Assembly (NCBI RefSeq): GCF_032818155.1
Contig: NZ_CP102589.1
Coordinates: forward strand, 1,226,001-1,290,000
Direction of reading: 5' to 3'
Source: Niallia taxi
Lineage (GTDB): Bacteria > Bacillota > Bacilli > Bacillales > Cytobacillaceae
DNA: 64,000 nucleotides
A program made the translations under genes and the position numbers. Every line of letters begins with the position of its first letter. Within the stretch, counting starts at the first letter, position 1. Below are positions 18,653 to 28,044 of the stretch, piece after piece. The notes beneath the pieces were generated by a model. It was not told the DNA's origin, searched no databases, and saw nothing but the letters and a program-made list of their open reading frames with translations.

Positions 18653-20155
18653 ATGTTTACATTAAAACAAGAATGGAATTTTACAGATAAATTAGAATGT
18701 ATAGTAGTCGGATTGTTTGAGAAATCTATTAAACTGGAAGGCCAATTAGCCGAATTGGACGAAGCCTTTGGCGGTGAGCTGACAAATTTATTGAAGGAAA
18801 GCGACCTTTCCGCAAAGAAAAAACAAATACATATCGTTCATACGTTTGGTAAGGTTGGTGCCAAAAGAATCATTTTTGCAGGATTGGGAAAACAAAAGGA
18901 GTTGTCCTTTCATGATTTGCAAGAAGTTTACGGTGCTGTTTTTCAAGAGTTATCGAAATGGAAGTATCAACAAGCTGCCGTTCTGTTGAACTCTTTTAGT
19001 AATGATGCCCTTGACTCGCTTGATGCTGCACATGCATTAGCAGAAGCATTTGCATTGTCTACATATGAATATACAGGCTATAAGCAAAAATCAAATGAGC
19101 CAGAAAAGAAGATAGAAGAAATCATTCTATACAGTGAAACAGATGAGGAAGAAGTTCGTGCTGCTGCAAATGTAGGCTATACATATGGAAACGGAACAAA
19201 TTCGGCAAGAACACTTGTTAATTTGCCAGGTAATATGCTGACTGCAACGGATATGGCTGCATATGCAGAAAAGCTCGGTGGAAAATATGGATTTGAAGTC
19301 GAAATACTTGAGAAAGAGGATATGCTTAAGCTTGGCATGGGAGCAATTCTTGCTGTAAACCAAGGCTCGACAGAACCTCCTAAGATGATTGTTCTTAAAT
19401 ATCAAGGAAAAGAAGAATGGACAGATGTTATCGGTCTTGTCGGGAAAGGAATTACCTTTGACACTGGTGGCTATTCGATCAAAACGAAGGACGGCATTGT
19501 CGGAATGAAGACAGATATGGGCGGTGCTGCAGCAGTGCTTGGCGCAATGGAGATTGTCGGAGAGCTTAAGCCAGAACAGAACGTTGTGGCTGTTATTGCT
19601 TCAACAGACAATATGATAAGCGGATCTGCCTTTAAACCGGATGATGTTATTACATCTATGAGTGGAAAAACAATTGAAGTGTTGAACACCGATGCTGAGG
19701 GCCGATTAGTGCTGGCAGATGCTGTTACTTATGCGAAGCATCATGGCGCAAACTATCTTGTTGATGTTGCGACATTAACAGGTGGTGTCATTGTTGCACT
19801 TGGGATGGAAACGACAGGTGCAATGACGAATGATGAATTGCTGTTTGAACAAGTACTTGAGGCATCGTATGAAGCCAGAGAACCTATCTGGAGATTGCCG
19901 ATTTTTGAAAGCCATAAAAAAAGAGTAAGAAATAGTCCAGTGGCAGACTTAAATAATTCTCCTGGGAGAGAAGGACATGCTATTGTTGCGGGTGCTTTTA
20001 TTGGAGAATTTGCAGAAGGCACACCATGGGTACATTTGGATATTGCAGGTACATCCTATACGAGTAAAAACTCAGAGCTGCAAAAAGCGGGTGCTACAGG
20101 CGTCATGACAAGAACGTTAGCTTTATTGGTCGAAAGATTTGGCCAAGAAGATTAA
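18653..20155 (+). CDS. pepA: Leucyl aminopeptidase (M17), PepA
   Basis: A cytosolic dimetal aminopeptidase that removes N-terminal residues from peptides. The C-terminal catalytic domain has [15 protein letters not shown] (metal and catalytic lysine) and the M17 signature [12 protein letters not shown]. The N-terminal macro-like domain covers about residues 1-160. ATG 18653 gives 500 residues as in B. subtilis YuiE, and GGAGG lies upstream; an earlier in-frame ATG (18635) overlaps that site. Monocistronic. Confidence 0.95.
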   Translation: MFTLKQEWNFTDKLECIVVGLFEKSIKLEGQLAELDEAFGGELTNLLKESDLSAKKKQIHIVHTFGKVGAKRIIFAGLGKQKELSFHDLQEVYGAVFQELSKWKYQQAAVLLNSFSNDALDSLDAAHALAEAFALSTYEYTGYKQKSNEPEKKIEEIILYSETDEEEVRAAANVGYTYGNGTNSARTLVNLPGNMLTATDMAAYAEKLGGKYGFEVEILEKEDMLKLGMGAILAVNQGSTEPPKMIVLKYQGKEEWTDVIGLVGKGITFDTGGYSIKTKDGIVGMKTDMGGAAAVLGAMEIVGELKPEQNVVAVIASTDNMISGSAFKPDDVITSMSGKTIEVLNTDAEGRLVLADAVTYAKHHGANYLVDVATLTGGVIVALGMETTGAMTNDELLFEQVLEASYEAREPIWRLPIFESHKKRVRNSPVADLNNSPGREGHAIVAGAFIGEFAEGTPWVHLDIAGTSYTSKNSELQKAGATGVMTRTLALLVERFGQED

Positions 20156-20158
20156 CAA

Positions 20159-20194
20159 AAAAGAAGCTGTGCACATAAGGCACAGCTTCTTTTT
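20159..20194. terminator. Bidirectional terminator pepA/phaC
   Basis: A 14-bp stem (20159-20172 with 20180-20193) around a seven-base loop with a T-run. Confidence 0.8.
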
Positions 20195-20205
20195 ATTCAA
20201 GGGGA

Positions 20206-21240
20206 TTAATAAGAGTCCGCTCCATTTATCTCTATGCAATGGTTATAAAGCCATTCTTCCATTGGATAAGGCATGTTTTTGTTAGCAACTAACGATGCAT
20301 GACCACCTTCAAACAAAACGAATGTCTTATCCTCACTACCAACGACGTCCATGATAGGCTCACATAGGGTGCTTGGGACAAGTGGATCATATTTAGTGGA
20401 AAAAACCAGCAGGTTACAAGTAATATTTCTAAAGTCAACAGGCTCTCCGTTAATTTCCAAGCCGCCTTCCACGATTTTGTTATCACGGATATAGTCATTC
20501 ATAAGCTGCTTGAATGCCTTGCCCGGAAGCGGGATATGATCAAGGGTCCATTTGTTCATTCTCAGCCATTTCTCACGGTATTTTGGGTCATCGACTCTGT
20601 GCAGCAATGCCAAATAGTGGCTGTAGGACACAGGTGCAGCAATCATTCTAGTTCCATATTTAATAAAGTCCGGAGGAACCATGGAAATGGCATCAGTAAA
20701 TTCCTCCATTTCTATTTCGCCGTTGCGGAGTGCTTTAAGCCATTTATCATACATAGGGAAACTAGAAAAATCAATTGGTGATACAGCTAATATAAGATTT
20801 TTTATCTTTGCCTTCGTAACTGCCGCAAAAACGGCTGCAAGTGTTCCACCGAGGCAAAAGCCAATGACCGTCATTTCATCTGTGCCAGCATGGCGCAGTG
20901 CGCGCTGGTAGCCCTTATCAATATACTTTGTAATATAGTCATCAATTGATGTGTCGCGATCTTCAAAGCCAGGAATGCCAAAGTCAATTAAATAAGTGTC
21001 ATATCCAGCATTTGTAAAGGACTCAATCAAACTGATTGATGGAGCCAAGTCTAAAATATATGCCTTATTAACAATAGAATAAATAAGGAAAATCGGTTCC
21101 TTGAATTTTTTTTGTGGAGCTGGATAATACCAAAGGGTTGTTTTGTTTTTCTTCCAAATAGGGTATTTTTCGGAGAGGCCGACTGGTATATCTTCCTCCG
21201 TAATTGCCCCAAAAAATTTGGAAAATCGTTTAATTACCAT
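20206..21240 (-). CDS. phaC: Class IV polyhydroxyalkanoate synthase catalytic subunit PhaC
   Basis: PhaC polymerises (R)-3-hydroxyacyl-CoA into polyhydroxyalkanoate granules. The lipase-like box is GFCLGG with catalytic Cys129; the triad is completed by Asp in KYDPLVP and His in GGHASL. At 344 residues it is the short Bacillus type, which needs PhaR. It starts two bases after the phaR stop and has GGTGAATTA before the ATG. It is the last gene of an SDR-phaR-phaC operon. Confidence 0.93.
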   Translation of the reverse strand: MVIKRFSKFFGAITEEDIPVGLSEKYPIWKKNKTTLWYYPAPQKKFKEPIFLIYSIVNKAYILDLAPSISLIESFTNAGYDTYLIDFGIPGFEDRDTSIDDYITKYIDKGYQRALRHAGTDEMTVIGFCLGGTLAAVFAAVTKAKIKNLILAVSPIDFSSFPMYDKWLKALRNGEIEMEEFTDAISMVPPDFIKYGTRMIAAPVSYSHYLALLHRVDDPKYREKWLRMNKWTLDHIPLPGKAFKQLMNDYIRDNKIVEGGLEINGEPVDFRNITCNLLVFSTKYDPLVPSTLCEPIMDVVGSEDKTFVLFEGGHASLVANKNMPYPMEEWLYNHCIEINGADSY

Positions 21241-21242
21241 AA

Positions 21243-21761
21243 TTAATTCACCTTATAAGGGTCGTCAGAGGATGCTTCTGTCAAATAAAACTGTTCCTTT
21301 TGCTCGGCCATTTTCTGTTTAACATCCAGCATTTCTTTTTGAAGGGATGCTATTTCTTCCTCTTGTTTGGCGATTTCCCCACTTAAAATAAGCGAAACCG
21401 GTTCAGAATTTGTTTCATCGCTAGAAGCAATCTTTTCAACAAGCTTCTTCATCTCTTGCAGCATTCTTGTCATTTCATAAATCTGGTCATCAATATTATC
21501 AATTTTTTCTTCTGATTGAATAATTAGCTGTGTAGCATTCGATAAATCCGTTTTTGTTGGGAAATTCAAAATGGTAGCCGTCTGTTCTGTATATTTTTGA
21601 ACTGTTTTAATTTTTTTGGCAAGCGCTTTTGGTTGTGATTTAGCTAATTCAATTAAGGAATAATTATTGAGCTGATTTTGAATCATATTGTTGATTTGGA
21701 ATTGAAGGAAAGTTCCTCCTCGCTTCAGTAAATCATACACATCTAAGGTAACCTGACCCAT
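21243..21761 (-). CDS. phaR: Polyhydroxyalkanoate synthase subunit PhaR
   Basis: PhaR is the activating partner of class IV PhaC. The 172-residue product starts MGQVTLDVYDLLKRGG, followed by a long helical region and a C-terminal coiled coil (about 110-160, EEIASLQKEMLDVKQKM). ATG 21761 is chosen: GAAAGGA lies eight bases upstream, whereas the first ATG at 21788 has no ribosome site. Directly followed by phaC with only two bases between. Confidence 0.88.
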   Translation of the reverse strand: MGQVTLDVYDLLKRGGTFLQFQINNMIQNQLNNYSLIELAKSQPKALAKKIKTVQKYTEQTATILNFPTKTDLSNATQLIIQSEEKIDNIDDQIYEMTRMLQEMKKLVEKIASSDETNSEPVSLILSGEIAKQEEEIASLQKEMLDVKQKMAEQKEQFYLTEASSDDPYKVN

Positions 21762-21817
21762 AAAAAACATCCTTTCTTTATTGTTCATTATTTTTTTTAT
21801 TACTTGCTAAGCTACTC

Positions 21818-22585
21818 TTAAAGCATGGATGACATGCCGCCATCTATGGCAATTGTCTGTCCGGTAATATAGTCAGAACCAGAACCTGCTAATAAAAGTG
21901 TCAGTCCTCTTAAATCTTTCGAATCACCAGCCCTATGTGCAGGTATCTTCATCAAAAGCTGTTTTTCGTGTTTCTCTAAGACAGATGTTATCTTTGTTGG
22001 GAAAAAGCCAGGCGCTATTGCATTCACTTGAATATTATAAGGAGCGAGCTTAACTGCCAGTTCTTTTGTTAATGTGATAATGGCACCCTTGCTTGTGTTA
22101 TAAGCAATGGCGTCTAAAAAGAGTGGGTGTGTGCCGAATAAAGCAGTTACGGAGGAGATATTGATAATTTTCCCTGACTTTTGCTGAAGCATTTTTTTGG
22201 CAGCGGCTTGTGAAAATAAGAACGCTCCCTTTACATTAACATCCATGACTTTGTCCCATTTATCCTCAGGATAATCTAATGTAGGAGCTATCCAGGAAGT
22301 TCCGCTATTATTAATAAGGATATCAATCGAGCCAAACTGTTCCTCGGTTTTTACAATTACTTCTTCTATTTCCTTTTGATTTGCTACATCACAAGCAAGT
22401 GCGATTGCTTGAATTCCCTTTTCTTTAAGAAATTCTACTGTTTCACTGCAATTTTCAAGCTTTCTCGAACAAATAACAATATTGGCACCAGCTTCTCCTA
22501 AGCATGCAGCCATTTCCTTTCCTAACCCTCTTCCACCACCTGTTACGATAGCCGTCTTTCCTGTAAGATCGAATAACTCATTCAT
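21818..22585 (-). CDS. SDR-family oxidoreductase, first gene of the PHA operon
   Basis: A classical short-chain dehydrogenase: cofactor motif TGGGRGLG, NNSG, catalytic Ser in NISSVTALFG, YxxxK as YNTSK, and the C-terminal GQTIAIDGG. Position before phaRC suggests the acetoacetyl-CoA reductase (PhaB) role. However the N-terminus (FDLTGKTAIVTGGGRGLGKE) looks closer to gluconate 5-dehydrogenase-like SDRs than to Bacillus PhaB, so the substrate is open. It is 56 bases upstream of the phaR start. Confidence 0.8.
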   Translation of the reverse strand: MNELFDLTGKTAIVTGGGRGLGKEMAACLGEAGANIVICSRKLENCSETVEFLKEKGIQAIALACDVANQKEIEEVIVKTEEQFGSIDILINNSGTSWIAPTLDYPEDKWDKVMDVNVKGAFLFSQAAAKKMLQQKSGKIINISSVTALFGTHPLFLDAIAYNTSKGAIITLTKELAVKLAPYNIQVNAIAPGFFPTKITSVLEKHEKQLLMKIPAHRAGDSKDLRGLTLLLAGSGSDYITGQTIAIDGGMSSML

Positions 22586-22663
22586 CTATATGATTATCCT
22601 CCTGTAGTTAAAGATTTCCCTATAGTATAAACAAGCAGTGGGTGAAAGGTGCTTAAAATAATG

Positions 22664-22694
22664 AATTCCCCCAAGCCTATAACTTAGGGGAATT
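22664..22694. other. Hairpin upstream of the PHA operon
   Basis: A 12-bp stem with one mismatch (22664-22675 with 22683-22694) lies between the divergent SDR and glycine-zipper genes. There is no gene end beside it, so it may be an operator or a leader structure. Confidence 0.35.
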
Positions 22695-22793
22695 TCCTTA
22701 TGTAAGGCTGGTGCCCAGTCCAAAAAAGGGACAGATGCATATGTAATAGAGTAAGGATAAATAGAACACAATGAAGAGGAGGCAATGCAACAT

Positions 22794-22991
22794 ATGTATG
22801 GATATAGACATCCTCATGACTCGAGAATATTTTTTGGCGCACCGTTAGTTGGTGGTTTAATAGGCGGATTAGTTGGTGGAGCAGTAGGCGGAGCTTTAGT
22901 AAGACCAAGACCTTATTTTTATGGACCACCAGTCCCGTATGGTCCGGTTCCTTATGGCCCTGGCCCGTACGGACCATACCCTTATTATTAA
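22794..22991 (+). CDS. Small glycine-zipper, YGP-rich protein
   Basis: A 65-residue product with a glycine-zipper stretch (VGGLIGGLVGGAVGGALV) followed by a tail of PYGP-type repeats ending PYPYY. This composition resembles small spore-coat or surface proteins of Bacillaceae; I recognise no named family. GAGGAGG at 22776-22782 is too close to the ATG at 22785 (two bases) and eleven bases from ATG 22794, so I prefer the latter. A clear terminator follows, which supports an expressed gene. Confidence 0.65.
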   Translation: MYGYRHPHDSRIFFGAPLVGGLIGGLVGGAVGGALVRPRPYFYGPPVPYGPVPYGPGPYGPYPYY

Positions 22992-23001
22992 GCAGTTATC
23001 T

Positions 23002-23032
23002 CCCGCATAAATGTATGCGGGTTTTTTCTTTT
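23002..23032 (+). terminator. Terminator after the glycine-zipper gene
   Basis: An eight-bp GC-rich stem (23002-23009 with 23014-23021), tetraloop AATG, then TTTTTCTTTTTT. Confidence 0.85.
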
Positions 23033-23413
23033 TTAAATCTCGCTCCAGCGCAGCTTTAACGTTAAATAACAGCAAGGAGGAGCATTTTTATTATCAAAAT
23101 CCAATGTAATTCCGTCAGGGTTATATTTTACCTTTGGGAGATGTGTAATTCCGCTTGTTCGCAGTAATTCGTTAACAGCATTGGTATTGGAGGATTGTGC
23201 TGCTTGCATAATCCGTCTTGCATAATCCTTTGATTGAAATCTTGTCATAAGAGTCCTTGCATCTGTTAGCAATATCAAGCTATTTTGAGCGCTCTTCACA
23301 AACTGGTCTGGCTTTACTTCTGGCAGCTGGCGAAATGGATATGGGTAGTACAAATATGGGTGAATAGGTATTGGTGAAAAGGGGTAACAGCGATGAGAAT
23401 GTTGTCTATACAT
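23033..23413 (-). CDS. YuzC-like putative spore protein
   Basis: The 126-residue product begins MYRQHSHRCYPF and has a Pro/Tyr/His-rich N-terminus (IPIHPYLYYPYPFRQLP), then a helical region. This pattern matches small spore-associated proteins such as B. subtilis YuzC; I am moderately sure. ATG 23413 is supported by GGAGTG six bases upstream; the longer frame to 23476 has no ribosome site. It is convergent with the glycine-zipper gene. Confidence 0.6.
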   Translation of the reverse strand: MYRQHSHRCYPFSPIPIHPYLYYPYPFRQLPEVKPDQFVKSAQNSLILLTDARTLMTRFQSKDYARRIMQAAQSSNTNAVNELLRTSGITHLPKVKYNPDGITLDFDNKNAPPCCYLTLKLRWSEI

Positions 23414-23518
23414 AATATTCACTCCAATCACTTTTAAGTAGTGGATATTTAATCGTATTCTTCCCCTGTTTTTCATATGAACAATTTAAGCACTTTTCTA
23501 TACTTTGGAGAAATAAAA

Positions 23519-23557
23519 AAGCATTAGGCGAAAAAACTACATTTCGCACTAATGCTT
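23519..23557 (-). terminator. Terminator of the 59-residue ORF
   Basis: Stem AAGCATTAG/CTAATGCTT (23519-23527 with 23549-23557) extended by GCGAAA pairing, followed on the minus strand by TTTTATTT. Confidence 0.7.
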
Positions 23558-23563
23558 GGAATT

Positions 23564-23743
23564 TTACTTATTACGGTGCTCCACTAAATCAATGGCTCCT
23601 AATACAATATGTGCCAAGCCAAAGCCGAACACAGTATTAGAAATCATGGAATCGATTCTGCGATTTTGTTTCATTACAATACCAGCTGTTGTTACTGCAG
23701 TACCTAAAACAGTTGGAATTAAGCCTTCACGAATATTTTCCAT
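23564..23743 (-). CDS. Small conserved hydrophobic protein
   Basis: A 59-residue protein beginning MENIREGLIPTVLGTAVT with two hydrophobic stretches (about 8-24 and 36-53) separated by KQNRRID. GGGGTGA lies directly before the ATG at 23743 and a terminator follows, so it is a real gene despite its size. It is probably a small membrane protein; I do not recognise a functional family. Confidence 0.65.
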   Translation of the reverse strand: MENIREGLIPTVLGTAVTTAGIVMKQNRRIDSMISNTVFGFGLAHIVLGAIDLVEHRNK

Positions 23744-24058
23744 TTAGTTTCACCCCGGTTCAAGTTTGTCCGTAACAGGACAATAATAATATGCTCTTCT
23801 TTATATCTTGTTAGCCTTGTAATTTGTTGGTACATATTACAATAAAGTTTATTTGCTGTTGTTCGAATCATTTTGATGCAAACGGAGAGAGCTTAATCCT
23901 TCAAAAAAAGTAGGAGGTATAAATGTTTTCATTAGGAAAAAAATAGAAGTGAGGGCAATCGCTTTTCTATAGAGTTTTGCACAATAATGACTTTTTTACT
24001 ACAATAAACACAGTGTGGTTAAGATAATGTTTAGTATAAGGAGATAAAAAGGGAATAG
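23744..24058. other. Intergenic region upstream of yufK
   Basis: This divergent gap contains the promoter at 23977-24005 and nothing else I can identify. Confidence 0.4.
23977..24005 (+). promoter_or_regulatory. SigA promoter of yufK
   Basis: TTGCAC (23977-23982), 17-base spacer, TACAAT (24000-24005). Confidence 0.6.
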
Positions 24059-24613
24059 ATGAATACTTATTTGACAAGTTACTTTCCGCTTTTTTCAATA
24101 AGTTTTTTTAGTTTATCATTTGCTATCCGTATTCAATCAAGTATTATTGATGTTTTTAAGAGGCTGGGAATGTATGAAGGACTGCTAGAGTTTTTTTCAG
24201 AAACAGGGATAAGGCTCGCATTATTGCTGTTTTTTTGTGTTTTTATTTTTATGGCCTTATCTGCACTGAAACTTATTGCAGATACTTTGAATGGATTATC
24301 GTTATTATTTTTTTCGATTGATTCAAAAGGTGATAGCTTGATTAAGACAAGGAAAGGAAGCTTAATCTATTTTTGCGGAAGCATTCTGTCTCTTTTTGGT
24401 GTTTACAGCTATGCACTTTTGCTTGGTATTTTTGTTGTGACAACGCTTGTTTATTTCGTCTATTTTGTCAATTCAGCGAGCAGTAGCCTCAGTTTTAGTG
24501 GCATTGTATTTTATATCTTTTTTCAAGTATTGACATGGGCTGTCATGATAACCGGATTCATTTTGTTATGTATTAAGCTTTACAATGCTATTATTGGAAG
24601 CCTGCCCATTTAA
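24059..24613 (+). CDS. yufK: YufK family membrane protein (DUF5366)
   Basis: A 184-residue integral membrane protein with about five hydrophobic segments. Length and location beside pbpD match B. subtilis YufK, of unknown function. AAGGGA and an upstream AAGGAG precede ATG 24059. It is convergent with pbpD. Confidence 0.75.
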   Translation: MNTYLTSYFPLFSISFFSLSFAIRIQSSIIDVFKRLGMYEGLLEFFSETGIRLALLLFFCVFIFMALSALKLIADTLNGLSLLFFSIDSKGDSLIKTRKGSLIYFCGSILSLFGVYSYALLLGIFVVTTLVYFVYFVNSASSSLSFSGIVFYIFFQVLTWAVMITGFILLCIKLYNAIIGSLPI

Positions 24614-24630
24614 GATGGATATACTGATAC

Positions 24631-24668
24631 AGAAAGGGCTTCGGTGCTTAGTGCGCCGAAGCCTTTCT
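24631..24668. terminator. Hairpin between yufK and pbpD
   Basis: A stem of about 16 bp with one bulge and G-U pairs (24631-24647 with 24653-24668). It lacks a strong T-run, so it is only a possible terminator. Confidence 0.45.
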
Positions 24669-24743
24669 GCGTTCTAAACAATAACCTTTATTCATTGCTG
24701 TCCATTTTATTCTTAAACCCATATATCCAGGAACAAATAATTT

Positions 24744-26603
24744 TTATGGCATCATTATCTTTTTCCAAATGGACAAATGTGGTGCTTTGCTTTCGATGCT
24801 CTTCAGATTTGTTGGTGTATCGTTTCCTACCCAGACGCCGACGGTGATATCCTTGGATAATCCGACCATCCAGTAGTCTTTATAATCATTAGTAGTACCT
24901 GTTTTGCCTCCGAGATAAGCAGAAGAAAAGCTTGCCTTTTTGGCTGTTCCGGCAGTGACTGTTTTTTTGAGCAGTGCTCTCATTTTGTCGTTTGTGTCTG
25001 AATTCCAAACAGCTTCTTCTTGTTCATCCCATTTATATAGCAGTTTACCGTCAAGATCTGTAACAGAGGTAATAGCATGAGAGCTTTCAAAGTTGCCGTC
25101 ATTACCAAAAACCGTGTAAGCATTTGTTAACTCTAATGGTGACATTCCTGTCGTGAATCCGCCGATTGCAGAGGACAAATGAACATCCTTTTCTGTGACC
25201 TTCTTAAATGGAAAATGAGCTAAATAGCCAAATGCAGTCTCTAATCCAATTTCATCAACAAGCCTGACAGCAGGCGTATTATAGGAGTGAATAAAAGCCT
25301 GCTCTAATGTCACATTGCCATATCCTCGTCCACTGTAATTTTGCGGACAATAGCCATCCTTACAAAAATCGTCTGCATTCACAAGACTCGAGATATTCTT
25401 GCCTGTTTCCTGAAGATAAGGTCCGTACACAAGCAGTGGCTTAATGGCAGATCCAGGCTGACGATATGCCTGATAACTTCTGTTAAATTCATATTTTTGA
25501 TACTTTTTTCCGCCAGCAAGTGCGCTGATTGTATGGCTGTTATGGTTGATGACAGCAGCAGCTCCATCTGCATCTATGGAGCTAAGTGAGCTTTTAACAG
25601 CATTGACAGCTTTATCCTGCAGCTTGCGATCTAATCCCGTTTGAATAACAATCCCTTGCTCAAGAACATTTTGGACCTCTGCATCAAGTTTTTTGCTAAG
25701 TATCTCTGTTTCCTGTTCATCTGCATGTTTTATTTTTTCTGCATAGCCTGTTTTTACGGAAACAAGTGCTCTTAATTCATCCTCTACATATGTGACATAA
25801 TCAGGATAAAGATCTGTTTTCTTTTGAAGGCGGAGCGTGATTTTTTCTTGGGACATTTGCTCTGATTCCTTTGCGGAAATCTTACCTTCCTTCTTCATTA
25901 ACTGTATCAAGCGAGCTTGTCTTTTTTTCGTTTGCTCAAAATGAGTAATTGGATCATAGATTGTTGGGTTGTTAGGTATGCTTGCCAAAAAAGTAAGCTC
26001 TGCTTTTGACAGGTCGCTGGCCTTGCTGCTGAAATAATAATTTGCTGCTGCTTCTAGGCCATATATGTTATTAGCAAAATAAACGGCATTAATATATTGT
26101 GTCAGGATTTCTTCCTTTGTCCATTTTCTTTCTAATTCGTAGGCATAAAGCAGTTCCTTCAGTTTTCGGTTGTATGTCTTGTCGTAGGACTGAAACATAT
26201 TCCTTGCTAGCTGTTGTGTGATAGTACTTCCGCCTTGTTCGATTGAATCTGATTCTGCATTAGTCAGTATAGCTCTTCCGATAGCAGGAAGGTCAAACCC
26301 GACATGGTCATAAAAATGTTGATCCTCAGATAATATAAACAAGTTCCTCACATATTGGGGGATTTCTTCTTTTGGCACAATTTTTCTATTTCCTGTAGAA
26401 GGGGTGATTTCCGAAATGATTTTCCCGTCATTATCGGTTATATAGCTTGATTGAGCAAGCTTCATGGAAGCCAGCGGAATACTGTCATCTAAAAATTTAT
26501 GAAAGCTTACGTATTTCTTTTTTTCTACTGTTGTCATATAAAGGACAGCAACTAAACTAAACAGCATTAAAAGTGTAAAGATAATTCCGAGTTTTCTTCT
26601 CAT
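24744..26603 (-). CDS. pbpD: Class A penicillin-binding protein PbpD (PBP4)
   Basis: A bifunctional peptidoglycan synthase. After an N-terminal membrane anchor (about residues 6-24), the GT51 transglycosylase domain shows EDQHFYDHVGFD (catalytic Glu) and GGSTITQQLARN. The transpeptidase domain shows GSAIKP (SxxK), SYNTP (SxN) and GGKTGTT (KTG). 619 residues matches B. subtilis PbpD (about 624), and the yufK and kapD neighbours agree. The C-terminus stops soon after the transpeptidase domain. GAGGG supports ATG 26603. Confidence 0.93.
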   Translation of the reverse strand: MRRKLGIIFTLLMLFSLVAVLYMTTVEKKKYVSFHKFLDDSIPLASMKLAQSSYITDNDGKIISEITPSTGNRKIVPKEEIPQYVRNLFILSEDQHFYDHVGFDLPAIGRAILTNAESDSIEQGGSTITQQLARNMFQSYDKTYNRKLKELLYAYELERKWTKEEILTQYINAVYFANNIYGLEAAANYYFSSKASDLSKAELTFLASIPNNPTIYDPITHFEQTKKRQARLIQLMKKEGKISAKESEQMSQEKITLRLQKKTDLYPDYVTYVEDELRALVSVKTGYAEKIKHADEQETEILSKKLDAEVQNVLEQGIVIQTGLDRKLQDKAVNAVKSSLSSIDADGAAAVINHNSHTISALAGGKKYQKYEFNRSYQAYRQPGSAIKPLLVYGPYLQETGKNISSLVNADDFCKDGYCPQNYSGRGYGNVTLEQAFIHSYNTPAVRLVDEIGLETAFGYLAHFPFKKVTEKDVHLSSAIGGFTTGMSPLELTNAYTVFGNDGNFESSHAITSVTDLDGKLLYKWDEQEEAVWNSDTNDKMRALLKKTVTAGTAKKASFSSAYLGGKTGTTNDYKDYWMVGLSKDITVGVWVGNDTPTNLKSIESKAPHLSIWKKIMMP

Positions 26604-26822
26604 TTCTTTTCCCTCATTATCAAGATGTTAATAAAAGCATAAAGGATTTTTTGCATGTATGCATGAAGTATTTTGCAAAAAAACAGGATAAAATATTATC
26701 ATTTAAGGTAATAAAAAAATAAATAGAAAATTTTAAAGCTTCGTGAATATTCTGTTATAATAGAAGAAAAGGCTTTTATAAAATTTAGTCGACCGGATAT
26801 TCTGAAGAAAGAAGGTGAAAAG

Positions 26823-27443
26823 ATGGAGAAACAGCAACAGCATTTATTTATAGACTTTGAATTTACAATGCCAGAAAGAAACACTAAATATAAAGGGTTT
26901 CAGCCGGAAATTATTGAAGTCGGCATCGTTGCTGTCGTAAATGACAAGATAAGAGAAACCTTTTCTGCCTATGTGGCTCCTAATAAATTTCCCATTCTTT
27001 CAGAGCGATGTAAGTCCTTCTTACATATTACTCAGGAGCAAGTCGATAACGGAATTACATTCTTAGGCTTGCTGGAAAAAATCACGGAGATGGGCAGTGG
27101 CTACTCGAATACTGTGGTAACATGGGGCAATATGGACATGAAGGTACTTAAAAACAATTGCAGCATGGCAGGGGCGGCATTTCCTCAATTCTGTAGTGAA
27201 GTGGATCTGTCCATGGAGTACAAAAGGTTTTTTGGAGACCAAAATCAGACAGGGCTGTGGAAAGCAGTGCGAGAATATGGCAGTGAAGGGACAGGAAAAC
27301 ACCATCGAGCATTGGATGATGCCCTTACAACCTTTGATATATTTAAATTCGTCGAAAAAGACAAAAGGTATTTAGGAAATACAGAAACGACGACAATCGG
27401 TGATTTGATTGATTTATCCCAATTTTATAATAAATTTGCGTAA
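26823..27443 (+). CDS. kapD: DEDD 3'-5' exonuclease KapD
   Basis: KapD inhibits the KinA-dependent route to sporulation in B. subtilis. It has an exonuclease fold of the DEDDh type: DFEFT near the N-terminus, WGNMDMKVL in the middle, and HHRALDDA. 206 residues is the family length. GAAGGTGA precedes ATG 26823. It diverges from pbpD and is convergent with kapB. Confidence 0.9.
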   Translation: MEKQQQHLFIDFEFTMPERNTKYKGFQPEIIEVGIVAVVNDKIRETFSAYVAPNKFPILSERCKSFLHITQEQVDNGITFLGLLEKITEMGSGYSNTVVTWGNMDMKVLKNNCSMAGAAFPQFCSEVDLSMEYKRFFGDQNQTGLWKAVREYGSEGTGKHHRALDDALTTFDIFKFVEKDKRYLGNTETTTIGDLIDLSQFYNKFA

Positions 27444-27518
27444 AAAAAAGGATTGACAGCTAAGTTTAACTAGTTGCCACCCTTTTATTTTTTTGCTGTT
27501 TTTTTAGAATGTCAGCCA

Positions 27519-27911
27519 TTAGGCATTTTTGTATACGCGGTTATACTCCGTTTCAAGTATTTCAAGATTTTTTAAGCTTTTTTCCGCAAATGCTGAATTG
27601 TCCTCCGTAAGTTCTGTTCGCATTTTATCAACAGCTTGTAAAAGAGATGTCCTGTACTCAGGTATTTCCCCTTCATATGGTTTTACCATTGGCTTAGGTG
27701 TGTTCATTTGCTCTCTGAATGAAAGTGCCTTCCTTTCATGAAAAAAGACGCCCTCTGCCTGCTTTGGGTTATGTAAATCACCTTGCATAGGGTGCTTAAG
27801 CACTGCCAATACTCGAACCAAATAGCTATTGCTGCGAATATCTGTAATTTCACCGATGTATTTTCCTGTTTTATAAATGGCTGTAACCTTATTACCAACT
27901 GCAAAATCCAT
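27519..27911 (-). CDS. kapB: Kinase-associated protein KapB
   Basis: KapB is needed for KinB to feed the sporulation phosphorelay in B. subtilis. The 130-residue product begins MDFAVGNKVTAIYKTGKYIG, an SH3-like beta fold, and ends with a helical tail. It has no lipobox despite the family's 'lipoprotein' label. AGGAGG supports the ATG at 27911. Strikingly, kinB is not adjacent: a SodC-like gene and mntH occupy its place. Confidence 0.88.
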   Translation of the reverse strand: MDFAVGNKVTAIYKTGKYIGEITDIRSNSYLVRVLAVLKHPMQGDLHNPKQAEGVFFHERKALSFREQMNTPKPMVKPYEGEIPEYRTSLLQAVDKMRTELTEDNSAFAEKSLKNLEILETEYNRVYKNA

Positions 27912-28044
27912 TTCATACGCCTCCTAGTACAATCTTTCTTAAATAGTACCATATCCACTAGTTATGTTAGAAATAGAAGAACCGGCATAATTTGCTTATT
28001 TCTACAAATAATACTCCTATTATCGATATTGGAGGAGTTCGTAA

